The notes: generated by a model not told the origin, from the letters alone. Counted from the first letter of the stretch, positions 8,386-16,900 are shown. The stretch is 57,265 nucleotides of DNA from Pseudoalteromonas phenolica (GCF_005876835.1 NZ_PPSW01000028.1:1-57265), one strand, 5' to 3'. Translations and numbers: made by a program.

Positions 8386-8586
8386 ATGAAACAGAAGAAA
8401 CGCTTTATTGCTGGGGCAGTATGTCCTGAGTGTAATAAGCAAGATGTCATGATGCTATATAAAGAGCATGATGTAGAAAAAGTAGAATGTGTTGAGTGTG
8501 GCCATAAGATGACGCAACCAAAAGATGCGGTACAAGCATCAACACGCCAATTTGAGCAAGTAATTGGTGTTTTTAAGCCAGAGTAA
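8386..8586 (+). CDS. yheV: YheV family zinc-ribbon-like protein
   Basis: A 66-residue protein with KKRFIAGAVCPECNKQD, then CVECGHKM, and the end QVIGVFKPE, which matches the E. coli YheV pattern. Two CxxC pairs (CPEC at about 14-17 and CVEC at about 35-38) form a likely zinc ribbon. Function is unknown. It is divergent from yheS, keeping the yheV/yheS neighbourhood seen in enterics although kefB and kefG, which lie between them in E. coli, are absent. The end converges with slyX across a small stem (AAGCCAG/CTGGCTT at 8575-8595) without a clear T-run. Confidence 0.88.
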   Translation: MKQKKRFIAGAVCPECNKQDVMMLYKEHDVEKVECVECGHKMTQPKDAVQASTRQFEQVIGVFKPE

Positions 8587-8626
8587 CGCTGGCTTAAACG
8601 TATTTAATTATTAACCAGGTACTCGG

Positions 8627-8839
8627 TTAGTAATGCGGCGGTGGTGGCTCTTGATGTTGAGGCATTAACCCACTGTCACCCCCTTCTTTCATTTTTTGTG
8701 CTAATAACTCTAACTGGCGCTGCATTTTGGCTAAATGCTTTTGATGGGTGCGAAGTTCATCGTTCAGTGTTTCGATGGTATCGTCCTGAAAAGCAATCTT
8801 TGCTTCTAACTCCATTACGCGGTTTTCTAATTCTGTCAT
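8627..8839 (-). CDS. slyX: SlyX family coiled-coil protein
   Basis: A 70-residue protein, almost entirely one heptad-patterned coiled coil (LENRVMELEAKIAFQDDTIE, then LNDELRTHQKHLAKMQRQLELLAQKM), with a proline-rich tail ending PPPPHY. This is the SlyX signature; function is not established. In E. coli slyX lies beside fkpA and slyD, and fkpA is also close here. The ATG overlaps the stop of the upstream WD40 lipoprotein gene (ATGA), so it is translated as part of that unit. Confidence 0.9.
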   Translation of the reverse strand: MTELENRVMELEAKIAFQDDTIETLNDELRTHQKHLAKMQRQLELLAQKMKEGGDSGLMPQHQEPPPPHY

Positions 8840-9825
8840 TGTGTATCCAAATCGGTAAATATTTCTAGTAAACCACTTGAGCTCTCGGTGGTTAAACTGC
8901 GCTCGTTATCAGTAAAAGCAACATCAAATACCACCGCTGATTTTGGGCGGCTTCCTTCTCTTGGCTTCACTAAAAAGGTATCTAGTTGTTGGCCGTCATT
9001 CACGCGCCAAAGCGATAATTCGCGATTAGGTGAACCTGTGGCAATGAGTGTCGCACTTTCATTGAAGCGAACGGCGCTAAAGATTTTCTGGCGAGCAATA
9101 TACTGTAATTGTGATACGAGATCACCTGAAGTGAGTTGCCAGACACTGGCTTTTTTTAAACTATCGGCGGTAAATGCGTATTGACCACTGGCATCTAAGG
9201 CGACTTTGGTGACGCGACTGGGATGATTAAAGCGATGAAGTACTTGCCCAGTTTTAGTGTCCCAAAAATAGGCGGTGTAATCATTACCGCCACTTAACGC
9301 GAAATGGCCGTTAGGTGATAGCGCAATGCTATTGATTTTTTCTTGATGACCGAGGAACTCTAAGCGTCTACCGTTGACTAAGTCGAGATGGACGATGACA
9401 TTATCACTGCGACCATACATTACATAGCGGCCTTGATTGCTAATTGCGATATCGCGGATCGTGGCTGTTTTTATTTGATAATAGCCTTGGTTTTTACCGG
9501 TTTGAATATTCCAAACGGCAAATGTATCGTTGGCGGCAGTCACAGCAAAGCTGTTGTCATAGGCGATGGCGAGTGAATGGACTAGGTTTTCGGGATCTGC
9601 AGAATGCTGCCATTGGTATTTTAAGCCATGACTTTGATTGTCCCATAGGCTAACGCCATGCTCGACCGATGAAATCAAAGAGTATCGACCGTCTGCAGAG
9701 ATAGCGGCTGCAAACGAACCTCGCACAGCATGCTCTACGGTATGTGACGCTTGTTTTGCTGAAGGAGTACACGCCAGCAGCAAGGTGCAGATTGCAGTAG
9801 TAAGAAAGAGTCGAATACTTTGCAT
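8836..9825 (-). CDS. WD40-repeat lipoprotein
   Basis: A 329-residue lipoprotein. The signal peptide ends in a lipobox, TLLLAC, with the acylated cysteine at residue 19. The rest is a beta-propeller of WD40-like units; visible repeat blocks include AAISADGRYSLISS...VSLWD, AIAYDNSFAVTAANDTFAVWN, ALSPNGHFALSGGNDYTAYFWD, ALDASGQYAFTADSLKKASVW and FNESATLIATGSPNRELSLW. A propeller of this kind usually scaffolds partners; none can be named. It is co-transcribed with slyX through a 4-bp overlap and divergent from fkpA. Membrane choice (inner or outer) is not decided; residue +2 is Thr, not Asp, which favours the outer membrane. Confidence 0.85.
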   Translation of the reverse strand: MQSIRLFLTTAICTLLLACTPSAKQASHTVEHAVRGSFAAAISADGRYSLISSVEHGVSLWDNQSHGLKYQWQHSADPENLVHSLAIAYDNSFAVTAANDTFAVWNIQTGKNQGYYQIKTATIRDIAISNQGRYVMYGRSDNVIVHLDLVNGRRLEFLGHQEKINSIALSPNGHFALSGGNDYTAYFWDTKTGQVLHRFNHPSRVTKVALDASGQYAFTADSLKKASVWQLTSGDLVSQLQYIARQKIFSAVRFNESATLIATGSPNRELSLWRVNDGQQLDTFLVKPREGSRPKSAVVFDVAFTDNERSLTTESSSGLLEIFTDLDTQ

Positions 9826-10063
9826 AGTTTAGGCTTTTTCCCTTAACGCTCTGTTTCACAAAGGGTACACTTGCGCTCATGTCCATATAATGGCGCTTTT
9901 TATTGATAGTAGCGCATCAAAGCCGGAAAGTCGCGTTGTGAAGCTTGGATGATGATAGCCGCATGAGGATTGGCATCGAAGCATATGAATGATAATGTGG
10001 ATACATAAATTTAACCTTTCAAGTAAATAGTAAAGGCCACAATAAGTGAGCCGGAGAAATAGA

Positions 10064-10822
10064 ATGAAACAGACGATTAAACTGTCTTTAATTGCAGCGT
10101 CGGTATTGGCGCTAACTGCGTGTAATCAAAAAGCAGAAGCTGAACAAAAACCAGCAGAAGTAAAACTAGAAACAGAACTACAACAACAAGCTTATGGTAT
10201 TGGTGCGTCTGTTGGTAATTTCTTACAAAAAGACCTTGCTGATAAAAAAGAGATCGGTGTAGAGCTTGACCAAGAACTGCTAATGCGTGGTTTTAAAGAT
10301 GCATTAGCGGGTGAAGCAAAATTAGATGAAGCGAAAATTCGTGAAGTATTAACTGCGCTTGATACGACGGTTCGTGCTAAGCAAGCTGAAAAAGCAGAAG
10401 CGTTAGCAAAAGAAAGCAAAGAAAAAGGCATTCAATACTTAGCTGACAATGCTAAGAAAGAAGGTGTAACAGTGACTGAGTCTGGCCTTCAATATGAAGT
10501 GATCACTCAAGGTGACGGTAAAAAGCCAGTTGCAACAGATGTAGTAAAAGTACATTACAAAGGTACTTTAATCGATGGTACTGAGTTCGATAGCTCATAC
10601 TCACGCAACGAGCCTGCGACATTTGGTCTACAGCAAGTAATTAAAGGTTGGACTGAAGGCCTTCAGCTAATGCACGAAGGTTCTAAGTTTAAATTTACGA
10701 TTCCTTCAGAGCTTGCTTACGGTGAACGTGACCTTGGTAAGATCCCTGCAAACTCAACGCTAGTATTTGAAGTTGAGTTACTTGAGATCCAGCAAGAGAA
10801 AAAAGCGGCAGCAGCTGAGTAA
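10064..10822 (+). CDS. fkpA: FKBP-type peptidyl-prolyl isomerase, FkpA-like lipoprotein
   Basis: A 252-residue protein with an N-terminal dimerisation domain (about 40-135, rich in charged helices) and a C-terminal FKBP domain (about 140-245). FKBP landmarks are VHYKGTLIDGTEFDSSY, FGLQQVIKGWTEGLQLM, IPSELAYGE and STLVFEVELLEI. The start is the ATG at 10064, with GGAG seven bases before it; the GTG 18 bp upstream is less likely. The signal peptide ends LTAC, a lipobox, so unlike E. coli FkpA this form is probably membrane anchored in the periplasm. It assists folding of exported proteins. The slyX neighbourhood supports the fkpA name. A strong terminator follows. Confidence 0.9.
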   Translation: MKQTIKLSLIAASVLALTACNQKAEAEQKPAEVKLETELQQQAYGIGASVGNFLQKDLADKKEIGVELDQELLMRGFKDALAGEAKLDEAKIREVLTALDTTVRAKQAEKAEALAKESKEKGIQYLADNAKKEGVTVTESGLQYEVITQGDGKKPVATDVVKVHYKGTLIDGTEFDSSYSRNEPATFGLQQVIKGWTEGLQLMHEGSKFKFTIPSELAYGERDLGKIPANSTLVFEVELLEIQQEKKAAAAE

Positions 10823-10857
10823 TATGATTAATTAGGCCTTTATGCTAAAGGCTTAAT

Positions 10858-10887
10858 AAAAAAGGGTTCCATTGGAACCCTTTTTTT
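10858..10887 (+). terminator. intrinsic terminator after fkpA
   Basis: A perfect stem AAGGGTTCC/GGAACCCTT with a 3-nt loop is followed by seven T on the plus strand and preceded by A on the other, so it can also end rsd transcripts from the minus strand. A smaller hairpin (GGCCTTTA/TAAAGGCT) lies directly upstream. Confidence 0.9.
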
Positions 10888-10912
10888 GTCTAAAGATTGT
10901 CTTAATTCTTTT

Positions 10913-11383
10913 CTAATCAGTATGGTTTGCGTAAAAGTTTTCAATTAGCTCGTCTTCAAGCTCAAAACGTAACTCTAACACCTCACCTAATTTAGATAGG
11001 TCTGTATCAAAACTTCCTAAGCTTGCGTCTTGAGACGCTTCCGCATACTTATCATTGAAATCCAGCGCAACATCTGTTGTTTCAGAGATACGAGGGTAAA
11101 GTGCATTCGCCAGAGCGACGCTCTTTGGGCCTTTTTCTTTACAGGCCTGTACTATGTTGTCGTACACTTCAAAATGACCAGCGGATAAATAATCCATCAT
11201 GATCTGACAAAAGCTTTGGATCTGCACTTGGTCAGGTAGTGCATGATCTTTTTTGTCGTATGGCGCAAAACCTGCTAATTTACAAAACTGTAATAACAAT
11301 TCTTGACGCTCAGTTAACCATGCATCGATGACACTGTGACTGCCACCCCATTTCTGCTGTGCTTCTTCAAATCTTGATAGCAT
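10913..11383 (-). CDS. rsd: Rsd/AlgQ family anti-sigma-70 regulator
   Basis: A 156-residue helical protein matching the Rsd/AlgQ family: the N-terminal helix with GGSHSVIDAWLTERQELL, the segment FCQIMMDYLSAGHFEVYDNI (the family's most recognisable part) and LGEVLELRFELEDELIENFY near the end. Rsd binds sigma-70 and lowers its availability as cells stop growing. The ATG has an excellent AGGAGG ribosome site. It lies beside hemE as in E. coli (where nudC lies between), but here it is divergent. It may have its own promoter at 11415-11443, downstream of a separate terminator at 11523. Confidence 0.9.
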   Translation of the reverse strand: MLSRFEEAQQKWGGSHSVIDAWLTERQELLLQFCKLAGFAPYDKKDHALPDQVQIQSFCQIMMDYLSAGHFEVYDNIVQACKEKGPKSVALANALYPRISETTDVALDFNDKYAEASQDASLGSFDTDLSKLGEVLELRFELEDELIENFYANHTD

Positions 11384-11414
11384 AGTAACCTCCTTTCGCG
11401 TTTCCTATAGCTCT

Positions 11415-11443
11415 ATAAGAAGAAAATCTTGCTCAAAGGTCAA
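11415..11443 (-). promoter_or_regulatory. candidate rsd promoter
   Basis: On the minus strand, TTGACC at 11443-11438 and TCTTAT at 11420-11415 are separated by 17 bp. The start would fall near 11408, leaving a short leader before the AGGAGG site. The -35 is good and the -10 is weak. Confidence 0.4.
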
Positions 11444-11521
11444 CCATTTTTTTCGTTTTTTATACAGGTGATTTAGTAATCTGCTGAAATCATTGGCTTT
11501 ATATGTTGAATCGATAAGGTA

Positions 11522-11632
11522 TAAAAAAACCACCCGAAGGTGGTTTATTAATAGGTTTAGCAGTTTTTATTATTTTTTAAATTTAAAATTATTTTTATTA
11601 TTAAAGGTGTTTTGTTGTTATTTTTTTAACGC
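11522..11632 (-). ncRNA. candidate ~110-nt small RNA upstream of rsd
   Basis: This is inferred from a matched promoter and terminator on the minus strand with no open frame between. The promoter (11640-11668) predicts a start near 11632, and a perfect intrinsic terminator with a UUCG loop ends the RNA near 11522. The body is A/U-rich and largely unstructured, with AAUAAU-type runs that could bind Hfq. It resembles no RNA family I can name. The alternative is an attenuated long leader of rsd, but rsd appears to have its own promoter downstream of the terminator. The remainder of 11384-11843 holds only T-rich sequence and the hemE leader. Confidence 0.4.
11523..11546 (-). terminator. intrinsic terminator with UUCG tetraloop
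   Basis: Reading the minus strand, AAACCACC-TTCG-GGTGGTTT is followed by a T-run and then TATACC. The stem is perfect and the C(UUCG)G loop is the most stable tetraloop type. On the plus strand the tail is TTTATTAAT with a weaker loop, so the minus direction is favoured. Confidence 0.75.
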
Positions 11633-11639
11633 GGGGCAA

Positions 11640-11668
11640 GTTATACCAAGCTTTTTTTGTTGTTGCAA
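11640..11668 (-). promoter_or_regulatory. strong sigma-70-like promoter, minus strand
   Basis: On the minus strand, TTGCAA (11668-11663) and TATAAC (11645-11640) are exactly 17 bp apart. A-rich tracts upstream (11670-11700) look like an UP element, and the discriminator TTGCCCCGCG is GC-rich, a feature of promoters under stringent control. Confidence 0.5.
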
Positions 11669-11843
11669 ATAGTTTAACAAGATGTTTTTAAATTTTTTTG
11701 CTTGTCTTTCCATAAGTGGTTGAAGCTTTAGTGATTTAATCTAGATCATGACAATTCACTTTGCTTGGGCGTTTAGATAGAGCCTGCGCATAATTAGTGA
11801 TACAATTTGCGCAATTTTTTAGGCTTTGGAATCGAGATACGCT

Positions 11844-12908
11844 ATGAGCGAATTGAAAAACGATCGTTATTTACGTGCGTTAATGAAACAACCTGTTGAT
11901 GTAACGCCAGTATGGATGATGCGTCAGGCTGGACGTTATTTACCAGAGTATCGCGCAACACGTGCGCAAGCTGGTGACTTTATGAGTTTGTGTAAAAACG
12001 CAGAATTGGCATGTGAAGTTACTTTGCAACCACTTCGTCGTTACCCGTTAGACGCGGCAATTCTGTTCAGCGACATCTTAACGATTCCAGATGCAATGGG
12101 CTTAGGTCTGTACTTCGAAACCGGCGAAGGCCCTAAATTTGAACGCCCAATCAGCTCTTTAGCAGATGTTCAAAAGATCCCAAATATTGACCCGACAGAC
12201 GAGCTTGGCTATGTAATGAATGCAGTAAGCACCATTCGTCGCGAGCTGAAAGGTGAAGTACCATTGATTGGTTTCTCAGGTTCTCCTTGGACGCTAGCTA
12301 CTTACATGGTTGAAGGTGGTTCGAGCAAAACTTTTGGCAAAATCAAAAAGATGGCTTTTGCTGAGCCAAAAACACTGCACCTATTGTTAGATAAAGTCGC
12401 TGATTCAGTCATTGATTACCTAAACGCACAGGTTAAAGCAGGTGCACAATCGCTTATGATCTTTGACTCTTGGGGTGGTGTGTTAAGCCCACGTGATTAT
12501 AAAGAGTTTTCACTGCAATACATGCACAAGATTGTTGATGGCCTAATTCGTGAAAACGACGGTCGTAAAGTGCCAGTAACCTTATTCACAAAGAATGGTG
12601 GGCAATGGATTGAAGCAATTGCAGCAACCGGCTGTGATGCGGTAGGTCTAGACTGGACGATTGATATTGGTGATGCGCGTCGTCGTGTTGGTGATAAAGT
12701 GGCGCTTCAGGGCAACATGGATCCAGCAATGCTTCATGGTACCCCTGAGCGTATTCGTGAAGAAGTACAAAACATCCTAGCAAGTTATGGTGAAGGCTCT
12801 GGTCACGTATTCAACCTAGGTCATGGTATTACTCCAGACGTAGACCCTGAGAACGCAGGCGTATTCATCAACTCAGTACATGAGTTCAGTGGTCAATACC
12901 ACAAGTAA
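11844..12908 (+). CDS. hemE: uroporphyrinogen decarboxylase
   Basis: A 354-residue enzyme, the same length as E. coli HemE. It decarboxylates the four acetate side chains of uroporphyrinogen III to give coproporphyrinogen III in cytoplasmic haem synthesis. The substrate-site motif [16 protein letters not shown] is at residues ~24-39. The catalytic-site aspartate lies in [14 protein letters not shown], and [22 protein letters not shown] and LGHGI are all present. The start is the ATG at 11844 (MSELKNDRY), which gives the family length; the frame opens 18 bp earlier from a TTG. It is followed by a terminator shared with mtnK. Confidence 0.96.
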   Translation: MSELKNDRYLRALMKQPVDVTPVWMMRQAGRYLPEYRATRAQAGDFMSLCKNAELACEVTLQPLRRYPLDAAILFSDILTIPDAMGLGLYFETGEGPKFERPISSLADVQKIPNIDPTDELGYVMNAVSTIRRELKGEVPLIGFSGSPWTLATYMVEGGSSKTFGKIKKMAFAEPKTLHLLLDKVADSVIDYLNAQVKAGAQSLMIFDSWGGVLSPRDYKEFSLQYMHKIVDGLIRENDGRKVPVTLFTKNGGQWIEAIAATGCDAVGLDWTIDIGDARRRVGDKVALQGNMDPAMLHGTPERIREEVQNILASYGEGSGHVFNLGHGITPDVDPENAGVFINSVHEFSGQYHK

Positions 12909-12941
12909 TGGCTAATAAAATAAACTATTAGAATTTGTATG

Positions 12942-12975
12942 AAAAAAGCCTTAACTTCATCGTTAAGGCTTTTTT
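12942..12975. terminator. bidirectional terminator between hemE and mtnK
   Basis: The stem AAAAAAGCCTTAAC/GTTAAGGCTTTTTT with a six-base loop has A- and T-runs on both sides. It serves the convergent hemE (plus) and mtnK (minus) genes. Confidence 0.9.
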
Positions 12976-12996
12976 ATTTGTCAGGAAAATCGATTT

Positions 12997-14199
12997 TTAT
13001 TGAACTAAACTTACAATCAGTTGGTAAGCCGACTCTTTATTTTCACATTCTTCAGCATGCAAAATTAATTGCTCACCGAGTAATAAGGTTTGCTTTTGCA
13101 CTTGCAGACGCGTGCTGTCATCTTCAATACCATCAATGTCTATTACATGCGCAAGACCTATGGTTCTGCGAATTAATTCAGTGCCAGCGTAACCCAATGC
13201 GTCTTGAATGATTTGCTCTACAAACTGTTGTGCATAACCAGGTGCTTGTAGTGCTAAATCGCGGGTATGTTGCGCTGCTAATGTTAACCAAATACTTTCA
13301 AAATCATTTAAACACAGTTGTATTTGAGTCAATAGATAAGACTGCATTTGACGGCGTTTAGGAGTTTCTTTAATACGACCATTTTGCGCGCAGTAGTTAA
13401 GTAATAAGTTACCGATGAAGGAGCCTAAGTCGAAACCAATTGGGCCGAAAAAGCCAAACTCTGGATCGATTAATTTGGTATTGTTTTGGTCCGCAAAAAT
13501 ACTGCCGGTGTGCACATCGCCATGTAATAAGCTTTGTGGTGCAGAGAAGAATAAACTCTTTAATTGTGCAACTTGGCGAAGTAATTGAGGGCTTTGCTGT
13601 AAACGTTGTAAATCAGCTTCCAGCTCGACCGGGTAGTTATTGCGCTCAGACACTCGATACGGGTCATCAAAGAACAAGTCTTCTGTGATCGAACATAGTT
13701 CAGGGTTTGTGAATTCTTGAACTAACGCTTTCTTTTCCGCAGGCTTTAAGTAGAAATCTGAGTAATAAAAACTGCTTGTTGCTAGATAAGTCGCGACATC
13801 TGAACCTAAACGCGTGAACGTTTTTGCTTGGTTTAATTCACCACGCAAAATGGCCATATGGCCTAAATCTTCAAGTACAGTAATGGCAAGGTCATCGTTG
13901 GTGTGTAGTACTTTGGCGGTATGTTGCTCACACACTAACCCGTGCTTTTTTAGAACGGATGCTTCAATACGCGCTCTATCTAGGGTTAACGGCCAAGACT
14001 CACCCACACAGCGGGCATAGGGTAAGGCTTGCTTAAGAATAATGCTGCTGCCATTTTGATCCGCAATACGAAACACCAAATTTAAATTACCGTCGCCAAA
14101 CTCGTTACAAGTGAGTTGTGCGTTTGGTTCAAAAAACTCGCCAAGCTGCTCGATATAATTCAGGGCTTGTGCGTTATCAAAAGCAATGTAGTCAGCCAT
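12997..14199 (-). CDS. mtnK: S-methyl-5-thioribose kinase
   Basis: A 400-residue APH-like kinase that phosphorylates methylthioribose in the methionine salvage pathway. Landmarks are the nucleotide loop [11 protein letters not shown] (about 35-45), the ATP lysine in IILKQALPY, the catalytic loop [11 protein letters not shown] (about 230-240) and the metal aspartate in [10 protein letters not shown]. Length is typical. It is divergent from mtnA, the next enzyme, across a 119-bp intergenic region with a MetJ-like operator, so the two should be co-regulated. It uses MTR made by a nucleosidase, not encoded in this window. The ATG lies next to an AGAG ribosome site. Confidence 0.94.
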   Translation of the reverse strand: MADYIAFDNAQALNYIEQLGEFFEPNAQLTCNEFGDGNLNLVFRIADQNGSSIILKQALPYARCVGESWPLTLDRARIEASVLKKHGLVCEQHTAKVLHTNDDLAITVLEDLGHMAILRGELNQAKTFTRLGSDVATYLATSSFYYSDFYLKPAEKKALVQEFTNPELCSITEDLFFDDPYRVSERNNYPVELEADLQRLQQSPQLLRQVAQLKSLFFSAPQSLLHGDVHTGSIFADQNNTKLIDPEFGFFGPIGFDLGSFIGNLLLNYCAQNGRIKETPKRRQMQSYLLTQIQLCLNDFESIWLTLAAQHTRDLALQAPGYAQQFVEQIIQDALGYAGTELIRRTIGLAHVIDIDGIEDDSTRLQVQKQTLLLGEQLILHAEECENKESAYQLIVSLVQ

Positions 14200-14246
14200 A
14201 CTCTTTTATCACAGTGAAGAACATAATTGCGGCATTCTATATTTTT

Positions 14247-14278
14247 AAATGTTTAGATGTCTATACTTCTTTGTGTCT
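14247..14278. promoter_or_regulatory. MetJ-like operator between mtnK and mtnA
   Basis: Four 8-bp units stand in exact phase against the MetJ box AGACGTCT: AAATGTTT (5/8), AGATGTCT (7/8), ATACTTCT (6/8) and TTGTGTCT (4/8). The two central units (14255-14270) are the core. It lies about 50 bp from each start codon, so one repressor array could control both divergent genes in response to S-adenosylmethionine. Confidence 0.7.
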
Positions 14279-14318
14279 TTATGTAAAATCTAGCGGTTAT
14301 CATTTTGGAGTGACTTAC

Positions 14319-15362
14319 ATGCAAAATTTGCTGGCGTGCAGCCTTAAATATCAAGATGGAAAACTATACGTTTTAGATCAGTACCTTCTGCCGCATGAGC
14401 AACATTGGCACCTGTGTAATAGTGTGTCTGAAATGCAAGCATTAATTTTGTCGTTAAAAGTGCGTGGCGCGCCTTTAATTGGCTTGGCAGCTACTTTGTT
14501 GGTAGCACATCTTGCCGAGCAAGGTGTGAGTCAAACTGAATTAGCCCAAGCGATCGATGAGCTAGAGGCCACACGACCGACTGCTGTTAACTTAATGCAC
14601 TGTATGAAGCAGATGCGCGATGCGCTAAAACAAACAGCCTTTGTCGATGCGTTAGTCACAGCGGCTGAGCGTTTATTCAATGAAGATGTAGTGCTATGTG
14701 ATGCAATGGCGAAACTGGGCGCTGAGCTGGTGAAACCCGGCGAGCAAATTTTAACTCATTGTAATACCGGTGCGTTGGCCACAGCTGGTGTCGGCACAGC
14801 GCTTGGGGTGATCTATCACGCGCATCAACAGCATGGTGATATTCATGTTTGGGTTGATGAAACCAGACCATTACTACAAGGTGGTCGTTTAACCGCGTTT
14901 GAGCTTGAAAGTTGGCAAATTCCATACACCTTAATTTGTGACAATATGGCGGCTAGCCTAATGGCGGCTGGTAAAGTTGATAAAATCTTTGTTGGTGCAG
15001 ATCGCATTGCTGCAAACGGTGACTTTGCCAATAAAGTGGGGACTTACAACTTGGCGGTATTAGCGCACTTCCATGGCGTCGAGTTTTATGTCGTTGCGCC
15101 TACAACCACCCTAGATGTTGATTGCCCCGATGGTCAGCATATCCCTATTGAGCAACGTGCTGCGGCAGAGGTAACAGGGGTCAGTGGTAGCTTTGGAGAT
15201 TGCCAGTGGGCGCCAAACAATGCACAAGTATTCAACCCTGCATTTGATGTCACCCCTGCAAAGCTCGTAACGGGTTGGGTGCTCAATACTGGTGTATATG
15301 ATCAGGCCCAAGTGGCAGCAGGTGCGTTGAAGAATGTTAATACCAATCCTCAATCATTTTGA
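14319..15362 (+). CDS. mtnA: S-methyl-5-thioribose-1-phosphate isomerase
   Basis: A 347-residue isomerase related to eIF2B subunits; it converts methylthioribose-1-phosphate to methylthioribulose-1-phosphate. Family landmarks are [11 protein letters not shown] (~51-61), [11 protein letters not shown] with the catalytic cysteine (~148), [16 protein letters not shown] and the aspartate in [15 protein letters not shown] (~228). The start is the ATG at 14319 with TTGGAG eight bases before it; the frame runs further upstream into the mtnK promoter but that part is not MtnA-like. Oddly, the last residues (TNPQSF) and the TGA stop are encoded by a palindromic repeat that begins at 15340. Confidence 0.94.
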   Translation: MQNLLACSLKYQDGKLYVLDQYLLPHEQHWHLCNSVSEMQALILSLKVRGAPLIGLAATLLVAHLAEQGVSQTELAQAIDELEATRPTAVNLMHCMKQMRDALKQTAFVDALVTAAERLFNEDVVLCDAMAKLGAELVKPGEQILTHCNTGALATAGVGTALGVIYHAHQQHGDIHVWVDETRPLLQGGRLTAFELESWQIPYTLICDNMAASLMAAGKVDKIFVGADRIAANGDFANKVGTYNLAVLAHFHGVEFYVVAPTTTLDVDCPDGQHIPIEQRAAAEVTGVSGSFGDCQWAPNNAQVFNPAFDVTPAKLVTGWVLNTGVYDQAQVAAGALKNVNTNPQSF

Positions 15363-15491
15363 GGGATTAAAACTAACGCTAACTTCGTTGAAAATTTCTA
15401 ATTTAGAACAACTAAATAGCAAAATTTACGCCTCGTTATCGACTAGTTTTTCTTGCCTCAAAATAGACCGCTTAATTAAGAGGATTGGTAT
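15340..15491. repeat. palindromic dispersed element, copy B (long form)
   Basis: This 152-bp element has the same perfect 12-bp inverted ends as copy A. Its left part (AATCATTTTGAGGGA) and right part (GACCGCTTAATTAAGAG) match copy A in reverse orientation. It also carries an extra internal module of about 85 bp, itself an imperfect palindrome. The first 23 bp lie inside mtnA and supply its stop codon. Non-autonomous; no coding potential of its own. Confidence 0.88.
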
Positions 15492-15520
15492 AAAATTCGA
15501 TAAAGACAGCGTAATAAATT

Positions 15521-15563
15521 AAAAAAGAGAGTAGTGTGGTCAACATCAGCTCTCTCTTTTTAT
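15521..15563. terminator. bidirectional terminator between mtnA and mtnD
   Basis: The stem AAAAGAGAG/CTCTCTTTT has flanking A and T tracts and a loop of about 20 nt. It serves convergent mtnA (plus) and mtnBCD (minus). The long loop makes it weaker than the others in this window. Confidence 0.55.
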
Positions 15564-15592
15564 TCATCTCAGTGTGGGACGTCTAAGCTTGC

Positions 15593-16135
15593 TTAATCTA
15601 AAATAGAAAATTGTGTGGCAATGTCGCTGTCAGTGCTTTGTGCAACCCAACCCGCTTCATTATTGAAAAAGCGAATGGCGGTAAACTCAGGGTCGCTGCC
15701 CATATCGAACCAATGCTGGGTGTTTGCTGGTACAGAAATTAAATCACCTTGCTGGCATAGCACTTGATAAACGCGCTCGTTTAAATGCAAACAAAATAGC
15801 CCCTGACCTTTAACAAAGAAGCGCACTTCATCTTCGCTGTGAGTATGCTCGAATAAAAACTTGTGTCTTAATTCGGTGGCATTTGGGTTGCCTTTGGCTA
15901 ACGAGATAACGTCTACGGTTTGGTAGCCACCATCTTGTTGTACACGGGCAATGTCATCCGCGTAGGCTGAAATAATATCTTCTTGTGTACTTTCGGCTGC
16001 AATTTCGGCATTTGCTTGCCATTGCTCGAATAACACGCCAGCTTTGTTTAGCTCGGTTTGAATGGCTTTAAAGTCTGCGCTTTGGAAGATTGCTTGCGCA
16101 GGCTCATCATGACGGTAGATAGTTAAATTACTCAT
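15593..16135 (-). CDS. mtnD: acireductone dioxygenase
   Basis: A 180-residue cupin that oxidises the acireductone to the keto acid of methionine plus formate (iron form) or takes the off-pathway route to CO (nickel form). The metal site is visible: H-x-H-x4-E in EHTHSEDEVRFFVKG, with the fourth ligand, a histidine, in NTQHWFDMG. Length is typical. Its ATG overlaps the mtnC stop (ATGA), so it is the last gene of the mtnB-mtnC-mtnD unit. Confidence 0.95.
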   Translation of the reverse strand: MSNLTIYRHDEPAQAIFQSADFKAIQTELNKAGVLFEQWQANAEIAAESTQEDIISAYADDIARVQQDGGYQTVDVISLAKGNPNATELRHKFLFEHTHSEDEVRFFVKGQGLFCLHLNERVYQVLCQQGDLISVPANTQHWFDMGSDPEFTAIRFFNNEAGWVAQSTDSDIATQFSILD

Positions 16136-16818
16136 ACAAATAACGCTTCATTAAATTGTGTAAAATCTTCGATAAATGGGTGTGTTTCGCTACGAGCTTG
16201 GTCATCGCGCCACAGCTGTAAGGTATGCATATCTGCGGCTTTCGCTGCGTCTAACTCCGCTAACACATCGCTTAGAAATAGCACTTCGTTGGCTGAAAAA
16301 GGGATCTGCGCTAAGATATTTTCATAAGACGTTTGCTCTTTTTTACCGCCGACTTTGGTGTCGTAATAGCCAGTGAATAACGGGCGAATATCGCCAAAAT
16401 CGGAGTATTCAAATAACAAATGTTGTGCTTTTACTGAGCCCGATGAATACACATACAACTCACGGCCAGCGGCTTTTTGTTCAGCAAGAAACTGTTGTGC
16501 GTCTGGGTAGATGTGGCCGGTAAAGTCACCTTGCAGGTAACCTGTTTGCCAGATCAAACCTTGCAGTTGTTTAAGTGGCGTGATTTTTTTATCTTCGGCT
16601 ATCCAGCTAAGTAGGGCATCAATGACTGTACTCAATGGCGCGTCAGGCAGTGCGATTTCGGTTTTTACCGCCTGTATTTGCTCTGCGACTTCAGGCTTGT
16701 CTTGGTTTTGCTCGACAAATTGCGCAAGGTGTTGAGCGGCATACGGGAACAGAATGTCTTTCACAAATGAAATACGAGTAATGGTGCCTTCAATATCGGT
16801 GATGATGGCTTTGATCAT
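16132..16818 (-). CDS. mtnC: enolase-phosphatase E1
   Basis: A 228-residue HAD-superfamily enzyme that enolises and dephosphorylates diketo-methylthiopentane phosphate to the acireductone. The HAD motifs are: I, IITDIEGTITRISFVKD, where the nucleophile is the aspartate in DIEGT; II, VYSSGSVKAQ; and III/IV, the lysine in DTKVGGKKE and the acidic LFLSDVLAELDAA. Length matches the bacterial enzyme. The ATG is preceded by TTGGAGT, the mtnB stop lies 82 bp upstream, and translation is coupled to mtnD by a 4-bp overlap. Confidence 0.95.
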   Translation of the reverse strand: MIKAIITDIEGTITRISFVKDILFPYAAQHLAQFVEQNQDKPEVAEQIQAVKTEIALPDAPLSTVIDALLSWIAEDKKITPLKQLQGLIWQTGYLQGDFTGHIYPDAQQFLAEQKAAGRELYVYSSGSVKAQHLLFEYSDFGDIRPLFTGYYDTKVGGKKEQTSYENILAQIPFSANEVLFLSDVLAELDAAKAADMHTLQLWRDDQARSETHPFIEDFTQFNEALFV

Positions 16819-16900
16819 AACGCTGACTCCAATTTATTACTTTTAAGCAAATTGGCAAATAAAAGCTTTAGAACAGCTTTAGGTGTTTGCACAAATTTGT

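Noticed and set aside
8575..8595. Stem at the yheV 3' end as a terminator
   Set aside because: AAGCCAG/CTGGCTT is short, the stop codon lies in the loop, and there is no T-run on either strand.
11730..11755. FNR-like site upstream of hemE (TGATTTAATCTAGATCATG)
   Set aside because: The half-sites are not at the four-base spacing of the consensus and the best phased match is poor.
14118..14318. N-terminal extension of MtnA by 67 residues
   Set aside because: It runs through the mtnK start and the MetJ-like operator, is not MtnA-like, and a good ribosome site lies before the ATG at 14319.
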